Shown here in pieces: positions 1 through 8,842 of a stretch of 64,000 bases of DNA. The DNA lies in assembly GCA_003388505.1 (NCBI GenBank), contig QQVO01000021.1, positions 1-64,000 of the forward strand, written 5' to 3'. This DNA comes from Planctomycetota bacterium. Lineage in GTDB: Bacteria; Planctomycetota; Planctomycetia; Planctomycetales; Planctomycetaceae. Under the pieces are notes generated by a model. It did not search any database. It saw only the letters and a list, made by a program, of their open reading frames with translations, and was not told the origin of the DNA. Positions within the stretch are counted from its first letter, which is position 1. Each line of letters begins with the position of its first letter. Position numbers and translations under genes: made by a program.

Positions 1-196
1 TCCCCCCTAACCCTCAGCAACCCGCCCCGCCTCCCGCCCCGCGCTCGCTCTACGCAAAGAGCCAGCGGGGGAAAGGGGGAAACGCATCCCAGACACAGAC
101 CCGAAAAAGTAAATCAACAAGCCGTTCCGTTTGGGAACGCGCGCATTCCCATCACCCGCTCAACGATCGCCAAGCCTTGTCAGTTGTACACATCTC

Positions 197-246
197 AACC
201 GGGTGGCCGGGGCTGGACTGAGCGAAGCGAAGGAAGCTTCGGTCGA
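197..246 (+). repeat. Dispersed repeat family R5, copy 1
   Basis: About 50 bases containing CCGGGTGGCCGGGGCTGGAC followed by a purine-rich stretch match, in reverse orientation, positions 25138-25190. The rest of positions 1-309 holds no convincing gene: the two reading frames here are shadows with no ribosome binding site. Two copies in 64 kb, both intergenic and near gene 3' ends, suggest a genome-wide intergenic element. Confidence 0.55.
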
Positions 247-309
247 CATCATCCTGAAGCGGCCGCGATTCCACGACGTCCGTTTCAGTCCACCAGCCGC
301 TCAACACAA

Positions 310-615
310 TCAACTCTGCCGGTCGCGGATCGCCTCGATCAGTTCGTTTTTCGACATCTTGCTGCGACCGTCGATGTTCAGCTCTTGAGCCCGGTTGAGG
401 AGTTCCTGCTTCGACCGCTCCTCCAGCGCCGTATTCGGATTTCCCGTCCCTTGCGTCGTGGTGTTCTGCGTCTCGCCGGCTTCGCGCCGCTGCTTGTTCA
501 CCGTACGGGCGGCGATTTCCTCGGCTTTCTCCTCCGAGCGGCCTCGCTCCAGTTCGCTCTCCTTGATGTGCTGGTATTGCCGCTCCTGCTTGTCGGTCCA
601 TGCTTGCTGAGGCAT
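310..615 (-). CDS. Small Rho-N/SAP-like domain protein
   Basis: A 101-residue, highly charged soluble protein. The C-terminal 35 residues (KQELLNRAQEL...MSKNELIEAIR) resemble the Rho termination factor N-terminal / SAP helix-extension-helix fold that binds nucleic acid. The N-terminal half (WTDKQERQYQHIKESEL, then EEIAARTVNKQRRE) is the pattern of small planctomycete and proteobacterial proteins often labelled plasmid stabilisation protein. The frame stays open upstream to 762, but I chose the ATG at 615 because GGAGAG lies just before it and the upstream residues are low-quality. It stands alone, downstream of the di-heme cytochrome gene on the same strand. Its cellular role is unknown; nucleic-acid binding is inference from the C-terminal fold. 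Confidence 0.8.
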   Translation of the reverse strand: MPQQAWTDKQERQYQHIKESELERGRSEEKAEEIAARTVNKQRREAGETQNTTTQGTGNPNTALEERSKQELLNRAQELNIDGRSKMSKNELIEAIRDRQS

Positions 616-718
616 CACGTCTCTCCAGGGTTTGTGCGAAGAAGTTGTAGCAGGTCTGCTTCCAGGTGACCGATCTTCCCCGCTGATGCTTCTCGCGTTC
701 TTCGTCGAAGCGAAGGCA

Positions 719-2131
719 CTACAGGCACCGCATGAACGCAACCAGCGCCTGCTTTTCCTCATCGTCCAGCTTCAACTGTAAGACGATGTTGAACATCTCC
801 ACGGTGTCTTCCAGCGTCATCAGCCGGCCGTCGTGCCAGTAGGGCGGAGAGTCTTTGATCCCGCGCAGTGTGAACGTCTTGATCGGACCGTCCGCGATGT
901 TCTCCTGGCCGTTGATCATTTCGGGTTCATAGAACCGCTCGAGGTGCAGGTCGTGCATCAGATTGTCGAGATAGAACGGCGCCGGATGACACTCCGCACA
1001 CCGCGCCTTGCCGAAGAAAAGTTCCTCGCCTTTCAGCTCCTGCTCGCTCGCCTCCTCCGGGATCAAGCGGCCGAACTCATCCAGTTTCGGCGCGGGCGGG
1101 AAGTCGAACAGATTCTGCATTTGGGCCATAAACGCCACCTGGCTCGTGCGGTCGGGCAGGTTCACGCCCTTCTTCGCCGCGGTGACGTGATCGCCGTCGA
1201 AGTAAGCGGTCCGCTGCTCGAATTCGGTGAAGTCTTCCACCGATCGCAAGGACCGCTTGGAACCATGGATCTGCTGGTTGAACAGGCCCCGCAGACTGAC
1301 GGTGTCGATGCGGAAGCGATGCGACTGCGGCCGCGTGTCGGGATTGAGATGAAACGTCGCGTTGGTGTGGCCGTTCACGTGGCAGTCCAGGCAGGTGACG
1401 CCGAGTTGCGCCTCCTTCACCTTGCGATCGCCGGTCTGGTTGAACTGCTGTTGCGGGAACGGCGTCAACAGCAGCCGCAACCCGTCCATCTGTACGGGCG
1501 TCAGCTTGCCCTGCATGAGGTCGAAATAGTTCTTGATCGTCAGAACCTTGCCTTGCGACACGTCCCCCAGATCGGGCCGCGTCGTGAGAAAGATGGGCGG
1601 CGGAAACTCGGGCGTCAAATGCTTCGGCAGGTCAAAGTTCGTGTCGAATCGCTCGAGGTCGCGGTGCTCCGCCTCCCGGATGGCCTTGATCTGATCGTCG
1701 GGGAACACCATGCCGCCGGTCTCGTGTTTCGAGTGCGGCAATGGGCGAAGACCCATCGGAAACACATGTTGCTCCTTGATCTCCGCCGGGGACATCTCTG
1801 CCAATTCATCCCACGTCACTCCCTCCGGCAGACGCACGCGCACGCCCTGCTGCACCGCCTTGCGGCCGGCCGACATCTTGACGTCCGAGGGGTTGTCACT
1901 CAGATCGTAGCGGGCTTCCAGAAGCGACTGCTGACGTTGCTGAAATTCCTCCTTCTGCTCGCTGTCCCGCTCCATCACCGTCTGGAAATCTTCTTCCATC
2001 ACGATCGGCATGAAAGTGCGGGGATCGCTCCTGGTCGGCTCGGCGTCCTGCTCCTCTTGCTGTTGCGCGGCGCCCACAGTCACTGCGAGCGCCAGGATTG
2101 CCAATGCGACGGTGATGTTGCGGCATTTCAT
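719..2131 (-). CDS. Secreted di-heme c-type cytochrome, MauG/cytochrome c peroxidase-like
   Basis: A 470-residue protein with an N-terminal signal peptide (hydrophobic residues 7-21, cleavage near AAQ). It has two heme c attachment motifs, CLDCH at residues 247-251 and CAECH at 378-382. The spacing and the C-terminal stretch TFTLRGIKDSPPYWHDGR are typical of the di-heme cytochrome c peroxidase/MauG superfamily, where the last motif precedes a loop ending in a WHDG-type sequence. It should act in the periplasm in electron transfer or peroxide reduction; the substrate cannot be read from sequence. The ribosome binding site is weak (AAGGTGGAAG about 10 bases upstream). It is preceded on the same strand by the GYW-repeat protein gene with an 80-base gap. 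Confidence 0.85.
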   Translation of the reverse strand: MKCRNITVALAILALAVTVGAAQQQEEQDAEPTRSDPRTFMPIVMEEDFQTVMERDSEQKEEFQQRQQSLLEARYDLSDNPSDVKMSAGRKAVQQGVRVRLPEGVTWDELAEMSPAEIKEQHVFPMGLRPLPHSKHETGGMVFPDDQIKAIREAEHRDLERFDTNFDLPKHLTPEFPPPIFLTTRPDLGDVSQGKVLTIKNYFDLMQGKLTPVQMDGLRLLLTPFPQQQFNQTGDRKVKEAQLGVTCLDCHVNGHTNATFHLNPDTRPQSHRFRIDTVSLRGLFNQQIHGSKRSLRSVEDFTEFEQRTAYFDGDHVTAAKKGVNLPDRTSQVAFMAQMQNLFDFPPAPKLDEFGRLIPEEASEQELKGEELFFGKARCAECHPAPFYLDNLMHDLHLERFYEPEMINGQENIADGPIKTFTLRGIKDSPPYWHDGRLMTLEDTVEMFNIVLQLKLDDEEKQALVAFMRCL

Positions 2132-2212
2132 GACGATTGTCTTCCACCTTCCCCAAGCCCCGAGCCGTCATCACATGAGTTGCCCCGGCGCTTGATCTGA
2201 CAAACTGTCGGC

Positions 2213-4261
2213 TCAGTCCTTTCCCTTGTCTTTGCTCTTCGGCTTCCCGCGGTCCGGGCGATCTGACTTCGGTTTCTCTCGATCAGTGCGCCCTCGATCG
2301 GAACGGCCCGGGTCAGGTTGCTCCCTGACATTTCTGTCAGACCGATCCGCACCGCGATCGACGTCCCGTTGCGGCGCGCCGCGTTTCGTTCTTCCACGAT
2401 CCGAAGAATCCCGCTCACTCGATCGGTCGGAATCGCGACGGCCTCGATCCTCGGCAGCGCCGCGATCATTTCCCCGCCGCGGATCGCGCTCTCGCGCCTG
2501 ATCGTCGCCGCGAGGTGTGCGATCGGGTCGGCCGCGGTCGTCAGGTTGATCGCCGTCGCGGGCCCGGTCGGGAATCACCGGTCGTCCCTCATCGAGATCC
2601 GGACCGTCGGGGAGTTGCGGCAAGTCGCGGCGTGCTCGCCGGGGAAACCGGCCGTCCGGGTTCACGTCGTCACGATCGCGTCCCCGATCACCCGACCGCT
2701 CCCGATCACGGTCCTGGTCCCGGTTGTCGGAGCGATCGCGATCGCCGCGAGGATCCCGGCCATCCGGGCGCCCCTCGTCGTCGTCAAGGTCGGGCCGGCC
2801 GACGTCCCGGCGAACCCGATCATCGCCGTCCCGGCCGCGAGCCACGTCGTCGTCGTCGCGAATCGGAAATCGCGCCCGGCGTCCCTCCCGGTCGTCCGGC
2901 TCCACGTCCCGCATTTCCTCGGGACGTTCCGGCGAGCGAATGCGCCGCCGCGCGACGTCCCCCTCGTCCCGGTCTTCGTCCCGCAGCCTCAACCGCTCGT
3001 TGGCGCGAATCCGCACTTTCGGCCGGTCGCCGTCGTCCGATTGCGCCTCGGCTTCCCGCCGCTCGCGGACGAACTCCTGCAGTTCTCGCGACTGATACGC
3101 GAAACGTTCCCGCTCCTGCTCGTTGAGTTGAGCGAAGGCGATCGGAATGTCCTGCGAGCGGACAACGTCGTTGAAGGGGGCGGTCACGGTCGTCGCACGG
3201 ACGACACGATTGTCGCGATTCCGCTGAAAGAAATGTCGCTGGTCGCGATACGTCCGCCGCGGCCGGTAGTTCTCGTTCTGGGCAAAGTATTGGTGCCAAC
3301 CGCGCATGCGGTTGTAGTAGTTGTTGCCGAACCGCCAGTTGAAATAGACGAACAGCGGATCGTATCCGGCTTGTCTGTGATACGCGAAGAACGGCATGTA
3401 TCCGTAATCAACGAAGCGGGGTCCGTAGTAGTCGCCGAAGTAGTAACGGCTGTTCCTCGGGTTCACGAACAGGTGCAGCATCAGGTTGCCCCACGAGTCG
3501 AGAGCGACGGGGGGAGCGAACGGATTGTTGAACGACCGGGAAGGGAAGTAGACCGGTGCGAACGCGACGCCGCGATAAGCCACCTGGTAGTCCCAGTAGC
3601 CGGGGACGTACACGTAGCCGCGCGGCGTATACACGTAATTCGCCGGAACCCAGATCCAGTCCCGCTGGTGGGGCGCCCAGTAGCCGGGCCGCCATTGATA
3701 ATCGGTCCCGGAATACTCCCAACTCCCCGGCACCCAGAAATATCCCTCACCGGGAGCGGTGCTCGAAGGCCCGTGCTCCTGGGTAGCCGGCGGTTGGGGC
3801 AGGTACGTCACCTCGTCGACGTCCGCATCGGCCCACATGCCGGCCACACGCTGGTAACCGCCCTGAACCTCCGCCCAATACCCGGGCACCCACGTCCGCC
3901 CCGGAGGGACGTCCCGCCACACACCGCTCACCCACAGAAAATCGTCCAGTTCCTCGTCGAACTCCCAGTAACCCGGCACCCAGACGACGTTGTCTCCCTC
4001 CGGCTTCTGATCGGGTGGGATTTCGTCGATCGGTTCGGGCGGTTCGTGGCGGATCACAGGACCGCTGACCGGTTCATTCGAGTTGGGTGACGCGAACGCC
4101 TCATGCAACGGGCCGCGATTGTACACTTCGTAATCGGCGGACTCCGCGATTTCGTCGGGCGGTGGGCCGACGAACGATTGGTCCTGGGCTTGTGAGGATT
4201 GAACTCCGAGCAGCGTTGCGACGCCGCTCACGATGACGGCTCGTTTGAGAGACTGGTACAT
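2213..4261 (-). CDS. Secreted WxPGYW-repeat protein with Arg/Asp-rich tail
   Basis: A 682-residue protein of three parts. Residues 1-26 (MYQSLKRAVIVSG...SSQAQ) are a signal peptide. The central 300 or so residues carry repeated aromatic motifs (WVPGYWE, WVSGVW, WVPGYWA, WVPGSWE, WRPGYWA, YVPGYWD), the YXWXGQ/WxxGxW-type repeat of planctomycete and proteobacterial envelope proteins. The last 270 residues are low complexity, dominated by R, D, G and P (RDRD, DDRGR). I chose the ATG at 4261 because GAAGGAA precedes it and the signal peptide starts there, although the frame is open to 4375. Likely extracellular or cell-wall associated; the charged tail could bind polyanions or metal ions, which is inference. 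It belongs to a run of envelope genes up to 7011. Confidence 0.85.
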   Translation of the reverse strand: MYQSLKRAVIVSGVATLLGVQSSQAQDQSFVGPPPDEIAESADYEVYNRGPLHEAFASPNSNEPVSGPVIRHEPPEPIDEIPPDQKPEGDNVVWVPGYWEFDEELDDFLWVSGVWRDVPPGRTWVPGYWAEVQGGYQRVAGMWADADVDEVTYLPQPPATQEHGPSSTAPGEGYFWVPGSWEYSGTDYQWRPGYWAPHQRDWIWVPANYVYTPRGYVYVPGYWDYQVAYRGVAFAPVYFPSRSFNNPFAPPVALDSWGNLMLHLFVNPRNSRYYFGDYYGPRFVDYGYMPFFAYHRQAGYDPLFVYFNWRFGNNYYNRMRGWHQYFAQNENYRPRRTYRDQRHFFQRNRDNRVVRATTVTAPFNDVVRSQDIPIAFAQLNEQERERFAYQSRELQEFVRERREAEAQSDDGDRPKVRIRANERLRLRDEDRDEGDVARRRIRSPERPEEMRDVEPDDREGRRARFPIRDDDDVARGRDGDDRVRRDVGRPDLDDDEGRPDGRDPRGDRDRSDNRDQDRDRERSGDRGRDRDDVNPDGRFPRRARRDLPQLPDGPDLDEGRPVIPDRARDGDQPDDRGRPDRTPRGDDQARERDPRRGNDRGAAEDRGRRDSDRSSERDSSDRGRTKRGAPQRDVDRGADRSDRNVREQPDPGRSDRGRTDREKPKSDRPDRGKPKSKDKGKD

Positions 4262-4518
4262 GCAACGATTCCTTCTCGTTGAGATCGCCCCGGCGTTCAC
4301 CGCCGCTCGAGTGCGTTCGACGTGTTTCGTTGATTCACTTCGTTCATCGTCGCGCTGCTGGTTGGCGCCCGCCATGGGAAAGTGACGCGGCCGCGTGCCG
4401 GGGAAATCCTTGAAGGGGGTTGGGGAGAGTTCTCAGGTCTCGGCCGATCACCAGACCCGGCGGCGGCCCAATCGGTTGAGCCGCCACACGGGCCGATTAC
4501 GAAACCGCCAGCACTCCC

Positions 4519-5691
4519 TCACCACCAACCGCAAAGGCCCGAGTGACACGAAAACAGCCCTGTGCCGTCGTACGGCCACGACGGATAGCCGGCTCCGTAA
4601 TAGCCGTAATACGCGGACGGGTAATAAACCTGCCGGTAGTGGTAGGGCGTGTAATGCCATCCGCTGTACACAGGAACCGCGTAATTGTAATTCCACGCCG
4701 TCCAGTAGTATGGGTACGTATACCAGTACGGATTCGCATACACATAGGGATAGGTATACGTGTACGGATAGGCATACGGATTCGGGTACACGTAAGGCAC
4801 GCCGTGACGAGAGACGGGTGCGACAACCGCGTCGTCCCCGTCCAGGTCCGGCCGCAGAGTGGTCACGGTGGAACTCGACGAATCGTACACGTCGTCCCAG
4901 TCCGACAAGGCCACATTCACGACGACCGCCCGCCCGTTCCGGTCAAGAATCAACTCCACGGTTTCTTCGGGATTCTCTTCAGCGACCGCGTCGATAAACG
5001 CATCGGTCGAGTCGAATCGCTCGCCGCCGAAACTGCTGACGATGTCCCCCTCCATCACTCCGGCGTGATACGCGGGACTCCCTTCGACAACGTCGACCAC
5101 CCGAATCACGGACCCGCGGGGAAACCGGATCCCGAGCGCTGGTCTGCCGGAGGCTGCCGGCTCGGACGCCTCTTCGTGAATCACGAGCGTCAGTTTCTCG
5201 CCCTCGCGGAGCACGCGGATGCGTTCAAGCGAATCAGCGTTCTCGTTCAGATAGTCGACTAGCGCGCGTTCCGAGACGAAGATCTCGCCGTCGACGGACA
5301 GGATGATGTCGCCTGGTTTCAAACCGGCGTCGGCCGCCAGTCCTTCGCTCCCGACCGACTCCACAACGATCTGCTCCCGCGCGTCAAACTCGAGAGTCAG
5401 GCCGACGGGGTCCGCGTCGCCCGGGCCTGCTTCGACGTTCGCAGGCTCGCTCGGAACCGCGCCCGCGTCCGGGTCGTCGGTTGCAGTCTCTGGGCTGTCG
5501 GCGCTTTCCGTCTCCTCCAGCTTCTCTATCGGTACGGTCAGCGGTGGCGGGGGCGGAAGCTCTGTCGCAGAATCGGTCGGGCTCTGCAACGCGTCATCTT
5601 CACTCACCCCCGATCCGTCATTCTGGGCTGCTCCTGAAGCGATCAGGCACAGCGACAGCAGCGACGCCAAGGCTGTGGTTGAAGTTTTCAT
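4519..5691 (-). CDS. Secreted double-PDZ protein with Tyr/Pro-rich C-terminus
   Basis: A 390-residue protein. It starts with a signal peptide (MKTSTTALASLLSLCLIASG), then a Pro/Glu/Asp-rich linker (residues 24-95). Two PDZ-like domains follow, about 95-175 (GLAADAGLKPGDIILSVDG) and 182-265 (GSPAYHAGVMEGDIVSSFGG). The last 100 residues are an aromatic repeat of Y, P, N and W (PYVYPNPYAYPYTY and similar), ending FSCHSGLCGWW. No protease domain is present, so this is a PDZ adaptor or structural protein rather than a DegP-type protease. The tail may cross-link or pack in the cell wall; that is inference. Same strand and neighbourhood as the other PDZ gene at 5839-7011. Confidence 0.85.
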   Translation of the reverse strand: MKTSTTALASLLSLCLIASGAAQNDGSGVSEDDALQSPTDSATELPPPPPLTVPIEKLEETESADSPETATDDPDAGAVPSEPANVEAGPGDADPVGLTLEFDAREQIVVESVGSEGLAADAGLKPGDIILSVDGEIFVSERALVDYLNENADSLERIRVLREGEKLTLVIHEEASEPAASGRPALGIRFPRGSVIRVVDVVEGSPAYHAGVMEGDIVSSFGGERFDSTDAFIDAVAEENPEETVELILDRNGRAVVVNVALSDWDDVYDSSSSTVTTLRPDLDGDDAVVAPVSRHGVPYVYPNPYAYPYTYTYPYVYANPYWYTYPYYWTAWNYNYAVPVYSGWHYTPYHYRQVYYPSAYYGYYGAGYPSWPYDGTGLFSCHSGLCGWW

Positions 5692-5756
5692 TTCAAGGTC
5701 TTTCTGCCTGCTCTACGGTGTCAATGGACGACAGATCATCTATTCGCCCTTTCAAA

Positions 5757-5780
5757 GCCCACGGGCTGCGCCCCGTGGGC
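5757..5780 (-). terminator. Hairpin downstream of the PN-tail PDZ gene
   Basis: GCCCACGGG pairs perfectly with CCCGTGGGC across a six-base loop. It lies 58 bases after the stop of the 5839-7011 gene and before the 5691 start. The sequence next to it on the plus-strand side (TTTCAAA) gives no long U tract, so a factor-dependent terminator or processing hairpin is as likely as a classical one. Confidence 0.5.
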
Positions 5781-5838
5781 CGGAGAAACAGTGTGGCGCA
5801 TTCCTCAACTTGATCCTCAGTGAATTCTTTGCGTCGAA

Positions 5839-7011
5839 CTACCGGCGCGGCCGGGCTTCCGGAAACTCCGTACCTCCGCCCGGCACGTTTGTCCGATCGA
5901 CTTCAGGCGCTTCTTGGGGCAACGGATCGGGGACGGGGTCCGGGTTCGGCCCAGGATCCGGATCCGGATCCGGGTTCGGGTTCGGGTTCGGGTTCGGCTG
6001 TGGATTCACTCCATCCGGATCGAAAGGCACGGCAGTCGCCGGCCGTCGGCCTTGTTGCTGCGAAGCAAGCGCTTCCAGCAGTCCGCGCTGGTATCGCAGT
6101 TCACGGACAATCTCCATCAGCAGTCGCCGTTCGTCGAGATTCTCTTCGTCCAGATCGACACGGGCACGCGTCGTCTGCGAAGACCGCTGACTGTTCTGTG
6201 TCTGCGAATCGGAATTCTGACCCTGCGTCAGGTCGCGCTTGTGGTCCTTCGGAAGCGTCACCAGATACGCGATCTCCTCGCCTTCCCGCTCCACAGTGAC
6301 TTCCACCTGCGACTCCGCATCCATCTGATTCAACACGCGGTAGACCGCCTGCGGTGTGAGCACGTTTTCGCCGCCGACGTTCTTGATGATGTCCCCTTCT
6401 TCCAGGTGGCCTTTGGCAGCCGGGCCGCCGGCTTCAAGGCGTTCAACGCGGACGCCTTCCTTCACGGTGGCGAGTTCCCAGCCGAGATTGACTTCCTTTT
6501 CGACCGGTGAATTCGCTCGGGCCGGCTTGGGGTCATCCTCTTCCGTGCCCTCCGGCTTCTCGTCGTCGCGCAGCCGCACCGCGTCGCGGCTCTCACCGAC
6601 GACGACAGCCACTTCCAACTGTTCGCGGCCGCGGCTGATCTCCACCAGCACCTGAGCGTCCGTGGTCAACTTCCCGGTCTTCGTCACGGCTTCCTGGGCG
6701 GTGTCGACCCGCTCTCCCGCGATCGAGATGATCCGATCCCCCTTCTTGATTCCCGCCTTGTCCGCAGGTCCGTCCACTTTCACGTCGGCGACCATGACGC
6801 CGCGGGGACTCGAGATGTAGGTCACTCCGAGTCCGGCTCCCGCTTCTTCGGAATCGGCCTTCTGGACCGTATCGGGCCGAGTTGACCGTGCATCGTCTGC
6901 CCGGTCGTCAGCCAGCGCGCGGCTTCCCATTCCGCAAGTCAGTCCCACCGCCGTGGCGACGGCAAGCAGCCGGCGGCTTCCCATTCGGCATGAAATCTTT
7001 CGGACGTTCAT
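5839..7011 (-). CDS. Secreted double-PDZ protein with Pro-Asn/Pro-Asp tail
   Basis: A 390-residue protein. An Arg-rich signal peptide (MNVRKISCRMGSRRLLAVAT, cleavage near ALAD) is followed by PDZ 1 (about residues 60-140; GPADKAGIKKGDRIISIAGE) and PDZ 2 (about 180-255; GGPAAKGHLEEGDIIKNVGG). A helical segment follows (LDEERRLLMEIVRELRYQRG), then a tail of alternating Pro with Asn or Asp ending in RPRR. The ATG at 7011 is preceded by GAGGAGA at good spacing, which decides this start over the longer frame to 7161. The tail is encoded by hexanucleotide repeats (see 5953-5997), so its length may vary among strains. It lacks a protease domain. Likely periplasmic or wall adaptor. Confidence 0.85.
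   Translation of the reverse strand: MNVRKISCRMGSRRLLAVATAVGLTCGMGSRALADDRADDARSTRPDTVQKADSEEAGAGLGVTYISSPRGVMVADVKVDGPADKAGIKKGDRIISIAGERVDTAQEAVTKTGKLTTDAQVLVEISRGREQLEVAVVVGESRDAVRLRDDEKPEGTEEDDPKPARANSPVEKEVNLGWELATVKEGVRVERLEAGGPAAKGHLEEGDIIKNVGGENVLTPQAVYRVLNQMDAESQVEVTVEREGEEIAYLVTLPKDHKRDLTQGQNSDSQTQNSQRSSQTTRARVDLDEENLDERRLLMEIVRELRYQRGLLEALASQQQGRRPATAVPFDPDGVNPQPNPNPNPNPDPDPDPGPNPDPVPDPLPQEAPEVDRTNVPGGGTEFPEARPRR
5953..5997. repeat. Hexanucleotide tandem repeat encoding PN/PD dipeptides
   Basis: Within the 3' end of the PN-tail PDZ gene the plus strand shows consecutive GGATCC-type and GGGTTC-type six-base units (three and four copies). On the coding strand they give PNPNPNPN followed by PDPDPD. 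Because units are six bases, expansion or contraction keeps the frame. Confidence 0.8.
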
Positions 7012-7436
7012 CTCTGTTCTCCTCGATGCGTGTAGCGATTGACTGCGTGAATTCGGATCTGGCCCCGAGAGATCTCGTTGCGAATCAAGTGCCGAATCAA
7101 AGACGGGACGACCTTTTCGACCTTCGTCGCTTGCAAGTCCCGAATTCTGCGGAGGAAACAACGACCAGGCCGACCGCTCACACCTTCGGCGTCAGCGTTC
7201 TGTTGGTGCGTCACACGCCACGCCGCGCCCTGATCGATCAGAACGAAAGTCCTCCCCGGAACACACTCGGGAAATCTCCCATAGCGCCACTCCAGGGCCG
7301 CCGGAGGAGGAGAGTACGAGCCCCCCGGTGGCGGCGGGGCGGATTTCCATCCAAGCTCTTGAATGGGCTGCGGGCACATCCCGTTGCGGATGGTTTCGCA
7401 GATTGTTTTCCGCCTCGCACGGGAGGACTTCGAGTT

Positions 7437-8612
7437 ATGGACGCTTTGACGATCGAGCAGGTTGAAGGTTTGTTCGGCCGCCAACCGGGTTGGTGTGTGT
7501 CGCTCTATCTGCCGACCCATCGCGCCGGCAAGGAAATCCGGCAGGATCCAATCCGGCTGAAGAACCGCATTTCAGAAGCCGAAGCGCAACTCGAACAGGC
7601 CGGGTTCCCCGGCGGAGAGATCAAACGTCTCGTCGAGCCTGCGCGGGCTCTGTGTGACATGGACAACGAAGCACATCGCGAGTTCTGGCGGCATCAGGCG
7701 GACGGCCTGGCGATGTTCCTCGACGAACAGGGAGGTTTCGAGCACTACCGCATCCCCGAGCGCTTCCCCGAACTGACCGTCGTCGCGCATCGCTTCCACG
7801 TCAAGCCGTTGCTGCGGGCCGTCCAGCAGGACGATCAGTACTGCCTGCTCGCGGTCAGCCAGAACGATGTTCGTTTTCTGGAAGGCAGCCGCACCGGTTT
7901 GTCGGCCCGGCCCGTCGAAGATCTGCCGGAAAGCCTGCGGGAGGTCGTCCGGGGCGAACACCACAAGGGCTTCTACCTGCATTCCTTCCGTGTTCGGGCC
8001 CGTGCCGAGGACACGGCCGTTCCTCACGGGCACGTCGAATCGAACGAAGAGCACGATCTGAAGCGCTACTTCAACATCATCAGCGAGGCGCTGGACGACG
8101 TTCTCAAGCACGACAAGCGGCCGCTCGTGTTTGCCGGCGTCGATGAACTCTTCCCCTACTTTCGAGATGCCACAGAGAACGCGAACCTGGTGGACGAAAG
8201 CGTTTCCGGGAATCCGGACGACCTCTCCGACGACCAGCTCCACGAGAAAGCATGGCCGCTCGTCGAACGGATTCTCCAGAACCGCCGCAAAGAAGTGCTT
8301 CAGCGATATCAGGCCGCCGCTCACACCGACCTCGGCGGGGACGACCTCGAACAGATCGTGATCGCGGCCCACGACGGACGGGTCGAGACCCTGCTGATGC
8401 AACTCGGCAGACACCACTGGGGCACGTTCGATGCGGAGTCGCGCCGGATCAATCGCGCGGAGGAGGCATCCGCAGAAAACTACGATCTCTGCGACCTCGC
8501 CGCCGTACGCACCTTGCGGGCCGACGGACAAGTGGTTGTCCTCGACGAAGACGCCGACCCCGTCAGCGAGCAGGGCCTCGCGGCGATCTACCGTTACCCC
8601 GCGGCGGAGTAA
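7437..8612 (+). CDS. baeRF family 3 protein (bacterial archaeo-eukaryotic release factor-like)
   Basis: A 391-residue soluble protein opening MDALTIEQVEGLFGRQPGWCVSLYLPTHRAG, the typical start of the bacterial archaeo-eukaryotic release factor (baeRF) family 3. The family shares the eRF1/Pelota core fold and is proposed to act on ribosomes or in biological conflicts, but its biochemical role is not established. The middle part (ALDDVLKHDKRPLVFAGVDELFPYFR) and the C-terminal part (VETLLMQLGRHHWG) fit the eRF1 domain 2-3 arrangement. I see no GGQ motif of the kind used in peptide release. The ATG at 7437 is preceded by GGGAGGA, so the open frame back to 6882 is not used. The gene is transcribed alone, divergent from the PDZ gene and convergent with the PRC-barrel gene. 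Confidence 0.85.
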   Translation: MDALTIEQVEGLFGRQPGWCVSLYLPTHRAGKEIRQDPIRLKNRISEAEAQLEQAGFPGGEIKRLVEPARALCDMDNEAHREFWRHQADGLAMFLDEQGGFEHYRIPERFPELTVVAHRFHVKPLLRAVQQDDQYCLLAVSQNDVRFLEGSRTGLSARPVEDLPESLREVVRGEHHKGFYLHSFRVRARAEDTAVPHGHVESNEEHDLKRYFNIISEALDDVLKHDKRPLVFAGVDELFPYFRDATENANLVDESVSGNPDDLSDDQLHEKAWPLVERILQNRRKEVLQRYQAAAHTDLGGDDLEQIVIAAHDGRVETLLMQLGRHHWGTFDAESRRINRAEEASAENYDLCDLAAVRTLRADGQVVVLDEDADPVSEQGLAAIYRYPAAE

Positions 8613-8687
8613 GGCGTCGCCACCCCGTCGCGCCCAAGAACCACCCGCTCTGCGGACACTCGCCGGAAGAGATTGCTTCAAGAGTAA

Positions 8688-8717
8688 CGCCCGGCCCGAT
8701 TCGAATCGGGCCGGGCG
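8688..8717. terminator. Perfect 30-bp palindrome between convergent genes
   Basis: The 30 bases centred on TTCGAA are a perfect inverted repeat (arms CGCCCGGCCCGATT). It lies 75 bases after the baeRF3 stop and 125 bases before the stop of the convergent PRC-barrel gene. A bidirectional terminator is the simplest reading; no T tract follows. A dyad protein-binding site is the alternative. Confidence 0.6.
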
Positions 8718-8842
8718 GAACGCGTCGGCCGAAACACGGTCGGCAACACCCAGGCCGCTGCCAGAACCTGCGTGCTGGATCCCGATTCGGCCCCACGAGC
8801 TTGCCTCAAGATCAACCGCCGATCCGCGCGAACCGACGTCGA

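Noticed and set aside
833-2200. 455-residue plus-strand frame opposite the di-heme cytochrome
   Set aside because: The minus strand carries two heme motifs and a signal peptide; this frame is compositional shadow.
2318-4090. 590-residue plus-strand frame opposite the GYW-repeat gene
   Set aside because: Antisense shadow of a high-GC gene: Val/Ala/Arg-rich, no ribosome binding site, and the opposite strand has a signal peptide and clear repeats.
8685-8722. tRNA-like TTCGAATC
   Set aside because: It is the centre of a perfect palindrome; no cloverleaf, acceptor stem or anticodon arm can be drawn.
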